Below the pieces are notes generated by a model. It was not told the origin of the DNA. It did not search any database and saw only the letters and a program-made list of their open reading frames with translations. Positions 1 through 8,328 of a stretch of 64,000 nucleotides of DNA are shown here, piece after piece. The position numbers were made by a program, and so were the translations under genes. Position 1 is the stretch's first letter. Every line of letters begins with the position of its first letter. Source of the stretch: Thermoflexus sp. (lineage in GTDB: Bacteria; Chloroflexota; Anaerolineae; Thermoflexales; Thermoflexaceae). The DNA lies in contig NZ_DAOUCJ010000111.1 of assembly GCF_034432235.1 (NCBI RefSeq), positions 70,250 through 134,249 of the forward strand, given 5' to 3'.

Positions 1-2
1 TG

Positions 3-719
3 ATCCCCTTCGGCCCGGAGCTGACCCTGTTGGGGCATCGGACCCGTCTCCAGTTGACGGATGTTAACGTGGGGGTTCTCTATATTGTAGCCGTCACGTC
101 GATCAGCGTGTATGGGATCACCCTGGCCGGATGGGCCTCGAACAATAAATACGCGCTGCTGGGAGGCATCCGGGCCTCGGCCCAGATGATCAGCTACGAG
201 CTGGCGATGGGGCTGGCGATCGTGAGCGTGGTGCTGACCACGGGGACTCTCCAGGTGAGCGGGATCGTGGAAGCGCAGCGCAACGGGTGGTTGCTCTTCC
301 TCCAGCCGCTGGCGGCGATCATCTTCTTCATCACCGGGCTGGCTGAGATCAAACGGGCGCCCTTCGATCTGGTGGAAGCGGAACAGGAGCTGACAGCCGG
401 GTATCTGACAGAATACAGCAGCATGAAGTTCGCCCTCTTCTTCATGGCCGAATACGTGAAAATGATCGGCTTCAGTGCCCTGATGACCACCTTCTTTCTG
501 GGCGGATACCTGGGCCCCTTTGTGGACCAGTATCCCGCCCTGGGGGTGGTTTACTTCACCCTGAAGGTCGCCCTTCTCATCTTCTTGATGATCTGGATCC
601 GGGCCACGCTCCCCCGGATCCGGTATGATCAGCTGATGGCCCTGGGATGGAAGGTGCTGTTGCCGCTCTCTCTGGCGAATGTGATGGGGACCGCGGTGGT
701 GGTGGCCTTAACGGCCTGA
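3..719 (+). CDS. nuoH: NADH-quinone oxidoreductase subunit H, 5' end cut by window
   Basis: This is the membrane subunit of respiratory complex I that forms the quinone-entry channel at the junction with the hydrophilic arm. The frame is open from base 3 without a start codon, so the N-terminus lies upstream of the window. Visible residues include the family motif IPFGPEL at the very start, the loop YALLGGIRASAQMISYEL and the quinone-site segment RAPFDLVEAEQEL, followed by several hydrophobic helices. It is the first visible gene of the order H-I-J-K-L-M-N, so nuoA to nuoG are probably upstream, outside the window. Identification is firm; only the length is unknown. Confidence 0.96.
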   Translation: MPFGPELTLLGHRTRLQLTDVNVGVLYIVAVTSISVYGITLAGWASNNKYALLGGIRASAQMISYELAMGLAIVSVVLTTGTLQVSGIVEAQRNGWLLFLQPLAAIIFFITGLAEIKRAPFDLVEAEQELTAGYLTEYSSMKFALFFMAEYVKMIGFSALMTTFFLGGYLGPFVDQYPALGVVYFTLKVALLIFLMIWIRATLPRIRYDQLMALGWKVLLPLSLANVMGTAVVVALTA

Positions 720-869
720 GATCGCTGAGGTCGGGACAGGCCCCTGCGGCTTGCTCACCGAGGGGGGTGCCGATCGGTTCGCGGAGAGAGGCGATTCCGC
801 CTCCCGGGTAGGAGCTGAACAGCGTAAATCCTTTTCCAAAACCTCTCGCGCTGGGAGCGAGGTGATCCG

Positions 870-1394
870 ATGGTCACGGAATTGTTCCGGGGATTGTGGA
901 CGACCTTTCAGGAATTCATCCAGACCAACCTGCGAGGCCCGGTGACGTATCCCTACCCGGAAGTGAAGCGGCCCCTGCGGGTGCGCTTCAAGGGGGTGCA
1001 CGAGCTGCGTCGCTACAGCAATGGGCTGGAACGCTGCATCGGGTGCGCCCTGTGCGCCGCCGCCTGCCCGGCGGACGCCATTTACGTGGAGGCGGGGGAG
1101 AACACGGATGAGGAACGTTACTCCCCGGGCGAGCGGTACGCGAAGGTCTACGAGATCAACCTGTTGCGTTGCATCTTCTGCGGCTACTGTGAGGACGCCT
1201 GTCCGACCAACGCGATCGTCCTGACCGATAAGATCCCGCCGGCAGGCTATACGCGGGAGTCCTTTATCGTCACCAAGGCGCAGCTGCTGGTGCCGCCCCC
1301 GCCGGGCGTGCCGGGCACCCCCCAGCGGACCACGGATCCGGCCCTGCGCACCCGCTCCATCTGGGAGGAGGGGCTGGTGAACGAGCCGGTTTAG
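870..1394 (+). CDS. nuoI: NADH-quinone oxidoreductase subunit I (2x[4Fe-4S] ferredoxin-like)
   Basis: NuoI carries two [4Fe-4S] clusters that pass electrons along the peripheral arm of complex I towards quinone. The 174-residue product shows both ferredoxin motifs: CIGCALCAAACP in the first half and CIFCGYCEDACP about 40 residues later. The ATG at 870 follows a purine-rich GGGAGCGAGG stretch. It is separated from nuoH by 150 bases, which is wider than the other nuo gaps and contains no convincing gene. The C-terminal 40 residues are proline-rich and not part of the cluster domain. Confidence 0.97.
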   Translation: MVTELFRGLWTTFQEFIQTNLRGPVTYPYPEVKRPLRVRFKGVHELRRYSNGLERCIGCALCAAACPADAIYVEAGENTDEERYSPGERYAKVYEINLLRCIFCGYCEDACPTNAIVLTDKIPPAGYTRESFIVTKAQLLVPPPPGVPGTPQRTTDPALRTRSIWEEGLVNEPV

Positions 1395-1433
1395 GGTCAG
1401 CAGCTGCCTGCAAACTCCAGATCGGAGGTCCTC

Positions 1434-1946
1434 TTGGGCGAGCTGGTCATATTTTATCTGCTGGCCGGGATCGCCATCGCCACGGCCCTGGCGATGGTGA
1501 TCACCCGGAACGCGGTGCACAGCGCGCTGTTCCTGGTGCTGAACCTGGTGGTGGTGGCGGTTTTCTATCTTCTGCTGGGCGCCCCCTTTGTGGCGATGGT
1601 TCAGATCGCCGTTTACGCCGGGGCGGTGATGGTGCTTTTCCTGTTCGTAATCATGATGCTGGGGGCGGAGCGGGTGGGGGGGACGACCGGCCTCCGCTGG
1701 CAGGCCCCGCTGGCGGGGGGTCTGGGAGCCGCGCTGATCGGAGGGGCGCTGTTCGCTTTTCTCCAGACGCCGGCAGGCCTGGCGCCCGCTGGGAGCCTTC
1801 CGGCCCCCTTGGGGGATCCCGCAACCATCGGCGAGCGGCTGCTCACGACCTATGTGCTTCCTTTCGAAATCACGTCGATCCTCCTGCTCATCGCCATGGT
1901 AGGCGTAGTGGTGCTGGCCCGGGATTCCCGATCGGAGGGGAAATGA
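1434..1946 (+). CDS. nuoJ: NADH-quinone oxidoreductase subunit J
   Basis: NuoJ is a small membrane subunit of complex I, about 170 residues with five predicted transmembrane helices. The region AVYAGAVMVLFLFVIMML matches the conserved third helix (YAGAVMVLFLFVIMML) that contains the pi-bulge important for coupling. I chose the TTG at 1434 because a GGAGG lies just upstream, and no ATG fits the family N-terminus. The stop overlaps the nuoK start by four bases, a translational-coupling arrangement usual for these two genes. Confidence 0.94.
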   Translation: MGELVIFYLLAGIAIATALAMVITRNAVHSALFLVLNLVVVAVFYLLLGAPFVAMVQIAVYAGAVMVLFLFVIMMLGAERVGGTTGLRWQAPLAGGLGAALIGGALFAFLQTPAGLAPAGSLPAPLGDPATIGERLLTTYVLPFEITSILLLIAMVGVVVLARDSRSEGK

Positions 1947-2248
1947 TGGTCACATTGACCCATTATCTGGCCCTCAGCGCCATCCTCTTCGGGATCGGCG
2001 CTGTCGGTTTTCTAATTCGCCGGAACGCGTTGATCGTTTTTATGTGCGTGGAGCTGATGTTGAACGCGGCGGGCCTGGCCTTCGTGGCCGCCTCCCGCTA
2101 CCGTGGCCTCCTGGAAGGACAGCTCACGGTCTTTTTTGTATTAACCGTGGCCGCCGCGGAAGTGGCGGTGGGCCTCGCCCTGATGGTCGCCATCTTCCGC
2201 ACCAAGAAGACCACGAACGTGGATGAGCTCAGCAGCTTGCGAGGCTGA
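1943..2248 (+). CDS. nuoK: NADH-quinone oxidoreductase subunit K
   Basis: NuoK is the 101-residue, three-helix membrane subunit of complex I, related to MrpC of cation antiporters. The sequence shows the family signatures FGIGAVGFLIRRNALIVFMCVELMLNA and AAAEVAVGLALMVAIFR, with the two conserved membrane glutamates (in VELML and AEVAVG) that belong to the proton path. ATG 1943 overlaps the end of nuoJ, and an immediately following ATG at 1946 is an equally possible start. About 100 bases separate it from nuoL. Confidence 0.96.
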   Translation: MMVTLTHYLALSAILFGIGAVGFLIRRNALIVFMCVELMLNAAGLAFVAASRYRGLLEGQLTVFFVLTVAAAEVAVGLALMVAIFRTKKTTNVDELSSLRG

Positions 2249-2350
2249 GACGGCCTGAGCCTGGAGGATATTTCCTGGAAAGTTTGGGCAGGACGCCGGC
2301 GGTGCCCTGCTTGACTCTTTGGAGATCGAACCAGCCGTGAGGAGCCCGGA

Positions 2351-4276
2351 ATGGAAGCCCTGTTCGCATGGTCCTGGCTGATCATCGCTTTTCCATTGCT
2401 CGGATTTCTGATCAACCTGGTTTCCACGGGTCAGACCCGGGAGCGGACGGTGGGGGTGGTGGCCTCGATGGCCGCGGCGGCGTCCTTCGGGATGTCGGTT
2501 CTGGTCTTCGCGGCCCTGCTGGCCCGTCCGCCGGAGGCCCGGCTGGTGGAAGTCCGCCTCTACCGCTGGGCGATCGTTCCCCCACTGACGGCGGAGGTGG
2601 GATTACGGATCGATCCCCTCTCCACGGCCATGGCGCTGATCGTCACCCTGGTGGGGACGCTGATCCACGTTTACTCCATCGGCTACATGGCGGGCGATCC
2701 CCATATCCGTCGCTTCTTCATGTTCCTGAACCTGTTCCTGGCCTCCATGCTCCTCCTGGTCCTGGCCGACAACTTCCTCGTTCTTTTCGTGGGCTGGGAG
2801 CTGGTGGGGCTCTGCTCCTATCTCCTGATCGGCTTCTGGTTCGAGGTCCCCTATAACGCCTGGGCAGGCCGCAAAGCCTTCATTGTGAACCGCATCGGGG
2901 ATTTCGGCTTCACCCTGGGCCTGTTGCTGCTCTTCTGGACCTTCGGCACGTTCCGCTATGGGCCGATTTTTGAGGCGGCGGAACATGGGGCGGTGGAGAA
3001 GGGGGTGATCGCTCTCATCGCCCTGCTTCTGTTTGCGGGGGTGACGGGCAAAAGCGCCCAGATCCCGCTCTACGTCTGGCTGCCTGATGCGATGGCCGGC
3101 CCCACGCCGGTCTCCGCGCTGATCCATGCAGCGACCATGGTCACGGCAGGGGTTTACCTGATCGCCCGTGCCCATCCCCTTTTCGCGGCGGCACCCCTCA
3201 TCCAGGGGGTGGTGACGTTGATGGGTGCGGTGACGGCGTTGTGGGCCGCCCTGATCGCCATCGGCCAGTTCGACATCAAGCGGGTGCTGGCCTTCTCCAC
3301 GATCTCCCAGCTGGGCTACATGGTGGCGGCCGCCGGAGCCGGAGCCGTCGGGGCCGCGATCTTCCATCTGGGCACTCACGCCTTCTTTAAAGCCCTGCTC
3401 TTCCTGGGGGCAGGCTCCGTCATCCATGCCCTGGAGCATGCTCATCGCCATCATGGCGGGTCCTCGCCCTTTGATCCCAATGACATGCGCCGGATGGGGG
3501 GATTGGCCCGACGGATGCCCCTCACCTTCTGGACGTATGGGATCGGGGCGGCGGCGCTGGCGGGGCTCCCTCCGCTGGCCGGGTTCTGGAGCAAGGATGA
3601 GATCCTGGTCTCCCTGAGGGGCATAGGGGGATGGGCGACGTTCGCCTATGGGCTGCTGCTGGCGGCTGCTTTCCTTACGGCGTTCTATATGACCCGCCAG
3701 GTGGCCATGGTTTTCGCGGGCGCCCCCCGAAGCCATGCGGCCGCTCATGCCCACGAGAGCCCGTCGGTGATGACCGTGCCCCTGGCGATTTTCGCTTTCT
3801 TCTCCGTGGTGGCTGGCTGGATCAATGCCCCGGGGTTCGGGGCCCTCAGCGCCTGGCTGGAGCCTGAGCATCCACCGGTTTTCCATCCGGAACCGGCGCT
3901 GTTGGGCACCCTGATCGCCCTGGCCGGGATCGGAGCGGCGTGGGCGATTTACCGTCCTCCGGCATGGCCGGAGGGAGTGGAGGACCCATTGCGCCCTGTG
4001 CTTCGGGGTTTCTTCCCGGCGTTGAACCGGAAGCTCTATGTCGATGAGCTCTATGATTTCCTCTTCGTTCGTTCTTTCGAAAGGGTGGCGAGGTGGGTAG
4101 CGGAGGTGGTGGAGCCGCGTGGGATCGACGGGGCGGTCAACGGCCTGGCCCGCCTGGTGCAATCGGCGGCCGGAAGGGTGCGCCGCTGGAGCAGCGGCTA
4201 CGTGCGCCAGTATGGCCTATCGGTGCTGATCGGCGCGGTTCTTCTGGTGTTCTACATTCTCTGGGCGTTGCGATAA
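2351..4276 (+). CDS. nuoL: NADH-quinone oxidoreductase subunit L
   Basis: NuoL is the distal antiporter-like proton-pumping subunit of complex I. The 641-residue length is normal for the family. Conserved elements are visible: the VGWELVGLCSYLLIGFW helix with its glutamate, the TGKSAQIPLYVWLPDAMAGPTPVSALIHAATMV stretch with the pumping lysine, and the HAFFKALLFL segment. The C-terminus has a further helix after a long amphipathic segment, as expected for NuoL. It starts at ATG 2351 behind GAGGAG. The long open frame on the opposite strand (2603-4162) is a shadow of this gene. Confidence 0.97.
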   Translation: MEALFAWSWLIIAFPLLGFLINLVSTGQTRERTVGVVASMAAAASFGMSVLVFAALLARPPEARLVEVRLYRWAIVPPLTAEVGLRIDPLSTAMALIVTLVGTLIHVYSIGYMAGDPHIRRFFMFLNLFLASMLLLVLADNFLVLFVGWELVGLCSYLLIGFWFEVPYNAWAGRKAFIVNRIGDFGFTLGLLLLFWTFGTFRYGPIFEAAEHGAVEKGVIALIALLLFAGVTGKSAQIPLYVWLPDAMAGPTPVSALIHAATMVTAGVYLIARAHPLFAAAPLIQGVVTLMGAVTALWAALIAIGQFDIKRVLAFSTISQLGYMVAAAGAGAVGAAIFHLGTHAFFKALLFLGAGSVIHALEHAHRHHGGSSPFDPNDMRRMGGLARRMPLTFWTYGIGAAALAGLPPLAGFWSKDEILVSLRGIGGWATFAYGLLLAAAFLTAFYMTRQVAMVFAGAPRSHAAAHAHESPSVMTVPLAIFAFFSVVAGWINAPGFGALSAWLEPEHPPVFHPEPALLGTLIALAGIGAAWAIYRPPAWPEGVEDPLRPVLRGFFPALNRKLYVDELYDFLFVRSFERVARWVAEVVEPRGIDGAVNGLARLVQSAAGRVRRWSSGYVRQYGLSVLIGAVLLVFYILWALR

Positions 4277-4289
4277 GGAGCCGGAACCG

Positions 4290-5813
4290 ATGGCGAGCTT
4301 CCCCATCTTGACGTGGATGCTGCTCCTGCCCCTCATCGGGGCCTTCGTGATCCTGGGAGTCCCTCGGGAGCGTGTGGGGACCATCCGCTGGGTTGCCCTG
4401 GGAACCAGCCTGGGAGTCCTGGCCCTGGGGCTGGGGCTTCTATCCGGGTTCGACCCGGCCCAACCTGGCCCCCAGTTCGTTCATCACTGGGACTGGGCGC
4501 CATCCATCGGGGCGGCTTATCGGGTGGGGGTGGATGGGATCAGCCTGTGGCTGGTGCTGCTCACCGCGCTGATCTTCCCCCTTGCCCTGATGGCCTCGTG
4601 GGCCATCGAGGAGCGGGTGAAGGAATACATGGCGCTGATGCTGTTGCTGGAGACGGGGGTGCTGGGGGTGTTCCTCGCCCTGGATCTCCTGCTGTTTTAT
4701 ATCTTCTGGGAATTCACCCTGGTCCCCATGACCCTGCTGATTGGGATCTGGGGCGGCCCACGACGGATCTACGCGGCGATCAAGTTCTTCCTGTATACGA
4801 TGGCCGGGTCTGTGTTCATGTTGGTGGCGATTGTGGCCATGTGGCTCCTCTCGCGCCCGCTCACAGGGACAGGGACCTTCGATCCGGTGTGGATGGCCTC
4901 GCATTTGAGCCCGCTGCTCTCCCCGGCCGCCCAGCGCTGGTTGTTTCTGGCCTTCGGGCTGGCCTTCGCCATCAAGGTGCCGATGTGGCCTTTCCATTCA
5001 TGGCTGCCGGATGCCCACGTGGAGGCCCCGACGGCGGGCTCCGTGATCCTGGCCGCCCTCCTGTTGAAGATGGGAGCTTATGGGTTCCTGCGGTTCAACT
5101 TCTCGCTGTTCCCGGTGGCCGCTCAGGAGCTGGCTGTCCCTGTGGCTCTCCTCGCCGTGGTGGCGATCCTGTATGGGGCGCTGGCTTCTTATGCCCAGGA
5201 CGATTTCAAGCGCCTGGTGGCCTTCTCCAGCGTCTCTCATATGGGATTTGTCATGCTGGGGCTCTCGGCGCTGAACCCGCTCGGTGTGCAGGCGGCGCTC
5301 CTCCAGATGGTCAACCACGGCCTGAGCACCGGTGGGTTGTTCCTGCTGGTAGGGATGCTGTATGAGCGGACCCACACCCGGGATTTCCGGGAGCTGGGCG
5401 GGTTGTGGAAGGTCCTCCCGATATATGGAGGCATCCTCATCGTGGTAGGGCTCTCCTCAATGGGATTGCCCGGGTTGAACGGCTTCGTGGGGGAGTTCCT
5501 GATCCTGCTGGGGGCCTTTGGATCCGGAGCGCTGGGCCCGGCTGCCCGCGGGTTGACGGCGGCAGCGGCCCTGGGGGTCGTGCTGGCGGCGATTTACATT
5601 CTGACGATGCTGATGCGCGTGCTCCATGGCCCGTTGCCGGACCGGTGGCGGGGATTGCCGGATCTGAGCGGCCGGGAGCTGGCGATCATGGCGCCGTTGC
5701 TGGCCCTGATCTTGCTGATCGGCCTCTATCCCATGCCGTTCTTCGCCGCGATGCAGGCTTCGATCCGGCAGGGCATGGAGGCCTTTGCCCAGGCGGCGCT
5801 CGCCGCGCGTTAA
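4290..5813 (+). CDS. nuoM: NADH-quinone oxidoreductase subunit M
   Basis: NuoM is the second antiporter-like proton-pumping subunit of complex I. The 507-residue product shows the signatures FYIFWEFTLVPMTLLIGIWGG, KVPMWPFHSWLPDAHVEAPTAGSVILAALLLKMG and FSSVSHMGFVMLGL. The conserved membrane glutamate (in WEFTLVP) and lysine (in AIKVPMWPFH) are present. The ATG follows AAGGAG with a spacing of about ten bases and lies 13 bases after nuoL, so the two are co-transcribed. Nothing is unusual in length or composition. Confidence 0.97.
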   Translation: MASFPILTWMLLLPLIGAFVILGVPRERVGTIRWVALGTSLGVLALGLGLLSGFDPAQPGPQFVHHWDWAPSIGAAYRVGVDGISLWLVLLTALIFPLALMASWAIEERVKEYMALMLLLETGVLGVFLALDLLLFYIFWEFTLVPMTLLIGIWGGPRRIYAAIKFFLYTMAGSVFMLVAIVAMWLLSRPLTGTGTFDPVWMASHLSPLLSPAAQRWLFLAFGLAFAIKVPMWPFHSWLPDAHVEAPTAGSVILAALLLKMGAYGFLRFNFSLFPVAAQELAVPVALLAVVAILYGALASYAQDDFKRLVAFSSVSHMGFVMLGLSALNPLGVQAALLQMVNHGLSTGGLFLLVGMLYERTHTRDFRELGGLWKVLPIYGGILIVVGLSSMGLPGLNGFVGEFLILLGAFGSGALGPAARGLTAAAALGVVLAAIYILTMLMRVLHGPLPDRWRGLPDLSGRELAIMAPLLALILLIGLYPMPFFAAMQASIRQGMEAFAQAALAAR

Positions 5814-5876
5814 CCCTGCAACGATCCCGCTTTCGTGTTGGGTGCACCCTAAAATCAATCGGGAGAACATGAGCGG

Positions 5877-7289
5877 ATGACAGGATGGCCGTTGCTGCCG
5901 ACGCTGGTTTTGACTGCAGGCGCGCTGGGATTGTTGCTCGTCGAGGCGTTCCGGCGTCCGGGATCGGCCGCTGGAATGGCCTGGGGGGCGCTGGGGATCA
6001 CCGCGCTAACGCTGGGGGTTGTCGCCGCGCTGGCCGGCCGCGGGGAGGTTGAGGGCCTGTATCGGATGGTGCACTGGGATCCCAAGGCCTTCTGGTTGAG
6101 CCTGACCATCCTGATCGGCACCGGGCTTGCCATCCTGCTCTCGCGGCATTATCTGGCGGATCGGGGGATCGAGCGGGGAGAGTATTATGTGTTTCTCCTG
6201 CTGGCCGCTGCCGGGATGCTGCTGATGGCTGTGGCTGCGGATCTGCTGATCATATTCCTCGCTCTGGAGTGGCTCTCCTTCCCCTTGTATGTGCTGGCCG
6301 GCTTCGCCCGCCCCCAGCTGGAATCCGAGGAGGCGGCCCTCAAGTATTTTCTGCTGGGCGCCTTTGCCTCGGCGTTCCTGGTGTTCGGAATCGCGTTGAT
6401 CTTCGCCGGGACGGGCCTGACCAATCTGAGGGACCTGGCGGCCTGGTGGAAGCGCCCGGATCCGGGGGCGCAACCGCTGGTCTGGATCGGCGGCGCCATG
6501 TTGCTGGTGGCCCTGGGATTCAAGGTGGCCGCGGTGCCCTTCCATCTCTGGACCCCGGATGTCTATGAGGGGGCCCCGACGCCGGTCACCGGCTTTATGG
6601 CAGCGGCCACCAAGACCGCCGCTGTGGCGGCCCTGATCCGGGTGTTCCTGGTCGGGCTGGGGCCTGCCGTGGCCCTGTGGAGTGGCCCGGTGGCCCTGAT
6701 GGCTGCAGCGACCATGCTGGTGGGCAACGGGGTCGCTCTGATGCAGTCGAACTTCAAGCGGATGATGGCATACTCCAGCATCGCTCATGCGGGCTATCTG
6801 CTCATGGGGTTATTGGGAGATCCGGGCCTGGCCGTGCCTGGCGTGATGTTCTATCTTCTGGCTTACACCCTGGCCACCATGGGGGCCTTCGCGGTGGCGG
6901 TGGGAATGGTCGGCCCCGAAGGGGAAGATCAATCCTTCCGAGCCTATGCAGGGGTCGCCCGGAGGTCGCCGGGGATGGGAACGGCGATGGCCCTCTTCAT
7001 GCTGTCCCTCATCGGGGTGCCTCCCACTGCGGGTTTCTTCGCCAAGCTCCTGCTGTTCGCGGCGGCCTGGCAGGCCGGATGGATCGCCCTGGTGATCGTG
7101 GGCGTTGTCACAACCGTGATCTCCGCGTATTTCTATCTGCGCGTGGTGGTCGCGATGTGGATGGGTCCAGAGGAGCCGGCGTGCCTTCCGAGGCCCTATC
7201 CCTGGGTCCGCCTCTCCGTTTCCCTCGCCGGGGTAGGAACCCTTCTGCTGGGCGTTCTGTGGCTGATGCTCGGCGGGCTTTCGTTATGA
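5877..7289 (+). CDS. nuoN: NADH-quinone oxidoreductase subunit N
   Basis: NuoN is the third antiporter-like membrane subunit of complex I and the last gene of this operon. The 470-residue protein has the expected pattern of about 14 transmembrane helices, with signatures LALEWLSFPLYVLAGF, ALGFKVAAVPFHLWTPDVYEGAPTPVTGFMA and AYSSIAHAGYLLMG. ATG 5877 follows a GGGAG at 5861. An ATG at 5869 is out of frame and stops at once. No intrinsic terminator is obvious after the stop, and the next 577 bases hold no clear gene. Confidence 0.96.
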   Translation: MTGWPLLPTLVLTAGALGLLLVEAFRRPGSAAGMAWGALGITALTLGVVAALAGRGEVEGLYRMVHWDPKAFWLSLTILIGTGLAILLSRHYLADRGIERGEYYVFLLLAAAGMLLMAVAADLLIIFLALEWLSFPLYVLAGFARPQLESEEAALKYFLLGAFASAFLVFGIALIFAGTGLTNLRDLAAWWKRPDPGAQPLVWIGGAMLLVALGFKVAAVPFHLWTPDVYEGAPTPVTGFMAAATKTAAVAALIRVFLVGLGPAVALWSGPVALMAAATMLVGNGVALMQSNFKRMMAYSSIAHAGYLLMGLLGDPGLAVPGVMFYLLAYTLATMGAFAVAVGMVGPEGEDQSFRAYAGVARRSPGMGTAMALFMLSLIGVPPTAGFFAKLLLFAAAWQAGWIALVIVGVVTTVISAYFYLRVVVAMWMGPEEPACLPRPYPWVRLSVSLAGVGTLLLGVLWLMLGGLSL

Positions 7290-7866
7290 AAACGCGCGCT
7301 GCCGCTGCAGATCCCTCCCGGAGGACCAGGAAGGAGATCATCTGGATCAGGGGCAACGGGACACCCTCTGGTCTTACGTCGGCCACCAGGGTGAAAAAAG
7401 GCGACTCCGAAGCCGAGGAAAAGGGAACGTTCTGGCGGGCGACGATGATCGAGCCGAGGATGCGCCTGCGCGTTGCCCGCGGGATGGGCAAGAGGGAAAC
7501 CGAGGCCGCCATTGAGGTGTTTCGAACGCTGAAACGGCGCAGACCTTCACTCCGTCCCCTATCATCACCACAACGTGGGACATCCTCGCCTTCGACACCC
7601 ACGCGGCCCCCAACCAGCCGGTCCCTGGCCTTCAGGGCACGTTCTGGAGCGCCCGCTTCACCGGCTGGCTTCTCCTCCCCTCTCCGGACGCCTATCGCTC
7701 TGAACTGGGGGGTCCGGGGTGGACGCCGGAGCCCCTTGGGGGAATTCGCCTGGGAGGAGGCGGGGATGACTCCTGTGCCCACGCCGGGAGGGTTTGATGA
7801 TCGGATTCGGCCCGGGGGCGCCGGCCCGTTCACCCCTTCGCCTCTGCCCACAGGCACGCCCCCCTA
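7290..7866 (+). other. intergenic stretch between nuoN and the trp promoter
   Basis: There is no gene here that I can defend. Several open frames run through on both strands, but they have no convincing start sites and read as arginine/proline-rich sequence typical of shadow frames in GC-rich DNA. One frame on the + strand (7516-7797) resembles part of a PA14 domain and is listed separately. No tRNA, terminator or repeat was recognised. Confidence 0.6.
7516..7797 (+). pseudogene. possible remnant of a PA14-domain secreted protein
   Basis: An open frame without a start codon reads PVPGLQGTFWSARFTGWLLL followed by PSPDAYRSEL. This resembles the beta-strand core of PA14 domains (pattern: P-x-LP-x-x-x-FSVRWTGYL-x-x-P-x-x-GTYTF). 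Upstream the frame stops at 7513; downstream the expected DDGVRLW-like motif is absent and the frame ends at 7795. It looks like a short decayed fragment, with no partner domains on either side. Chance similarity in GC-rich DNA cannot be excluded, so confidence is low. Confidence 0.3.
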
Positions 7867-7895
7867 TTGACAAGTTGGAGGGAAAGGCCTATAGT
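7867..7895 (+). promoter_or_regulatory. promoter of the trp operon
   Basis: TTGACA at 7867-7872, a 17-base spacer and TATAGT at 7890-7895 make a near-consensus sigma70-type promoter. Transcription would begin near 7902, just before the first stem of the T-box leader. It is the only strong promoter seen ahead of trpE. Confidence 0.85.
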
Positions 7896-7904
7896 TATAC
7901 GCAA

Positions 7905-8270
7905 AATGGACGGTTTCGAAAGACGGTGAACGGGAGGAGTAGGCCTCGGGCCGGCGCCCAGAGAGGCGGGGGAAGGTGGGAGCCCGCTGCGCACGCCGGG
8001 GCTGAATGGGCCCGGGAGTCGCCGGACGAACCGGGCGGACCCCGCCCGCAGTAGTCCTGGCCGGAGTCGCCACCGTTATCTGGGCGGAGGGGATCGGATG
8101 GGAAGCCATCCTGTCCCCGCGAAAGAGTGAGGCTGGCCAGCGTCTGCACCCTCGTCTCACGGACGGGGGTGTTCTGTTTCCAGAATCGGGACGTTGACCC
8201 GCCTCATGAGGGTGGCACCACGGGGCCACAACGGCGCCCGTCCCTCCGTGAGGGACGGGCGCTTTTTTTA
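7905..8270 (+). ncRNA. tryptophan T-box riboswitch leader of the trp operon
   Basis: The leader RNA senses uncharged tRNA-Trp and decides whether transcription reads through into trpE. Seen directly: a stem I 5' strand with GGGAGGAGTAGG (the AGUA loop-E element) near 7931, an AGAGAGGCGGGG distal-loop-like element near 7962, and GCTGAATGGGCCCGGGAG at 8001 onward. There the GAA of the loop-E 3' side is followed by the specifier codon TGG (8007-8009), which is Trp. The T-box core GAGGGTGGCACCACGG lies at 8208-8223 and is followed at once by an intrinsic terminator. Element order and spacing fit the T-box family, and the UGG specifier agrees with the tryptophan genes downstream. Confidence 0.92.
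8234..8270 (+). terminator. T-box attenuator (intrinsic terminator) before trpE
   Basis: A perfect 12-bp stem (8234-8245 with 8251-8262) closes a five-base loop and is followed by TTTTTTTAT. In the T-box mechanism, binding of uncharged tRNA-Trp to the GGTGGCACC bulge at 8211-8219 favours the antiterminator and prevents this hairpin. Confidence 0.93.
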
Positions 8271-8328
8271 TAGGTCCGGTGGGGAGAAGGAGACGGATCG
8301 ATCGGCTTTGCCTTCTCAGGGGGGTCGC

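Noticed and set aside
2603..4162. 519-residue minus-strand open frame across nuoL
   Set aside because: It is a shadow of nuoL with no domain and no ribosome binding site.
8194..8328. Upstream extension of the trpE frame
   Set aside because: It would start inside the T-box core and run through the attenuator. The ATG at 8329 has a proper ribosome binding site.
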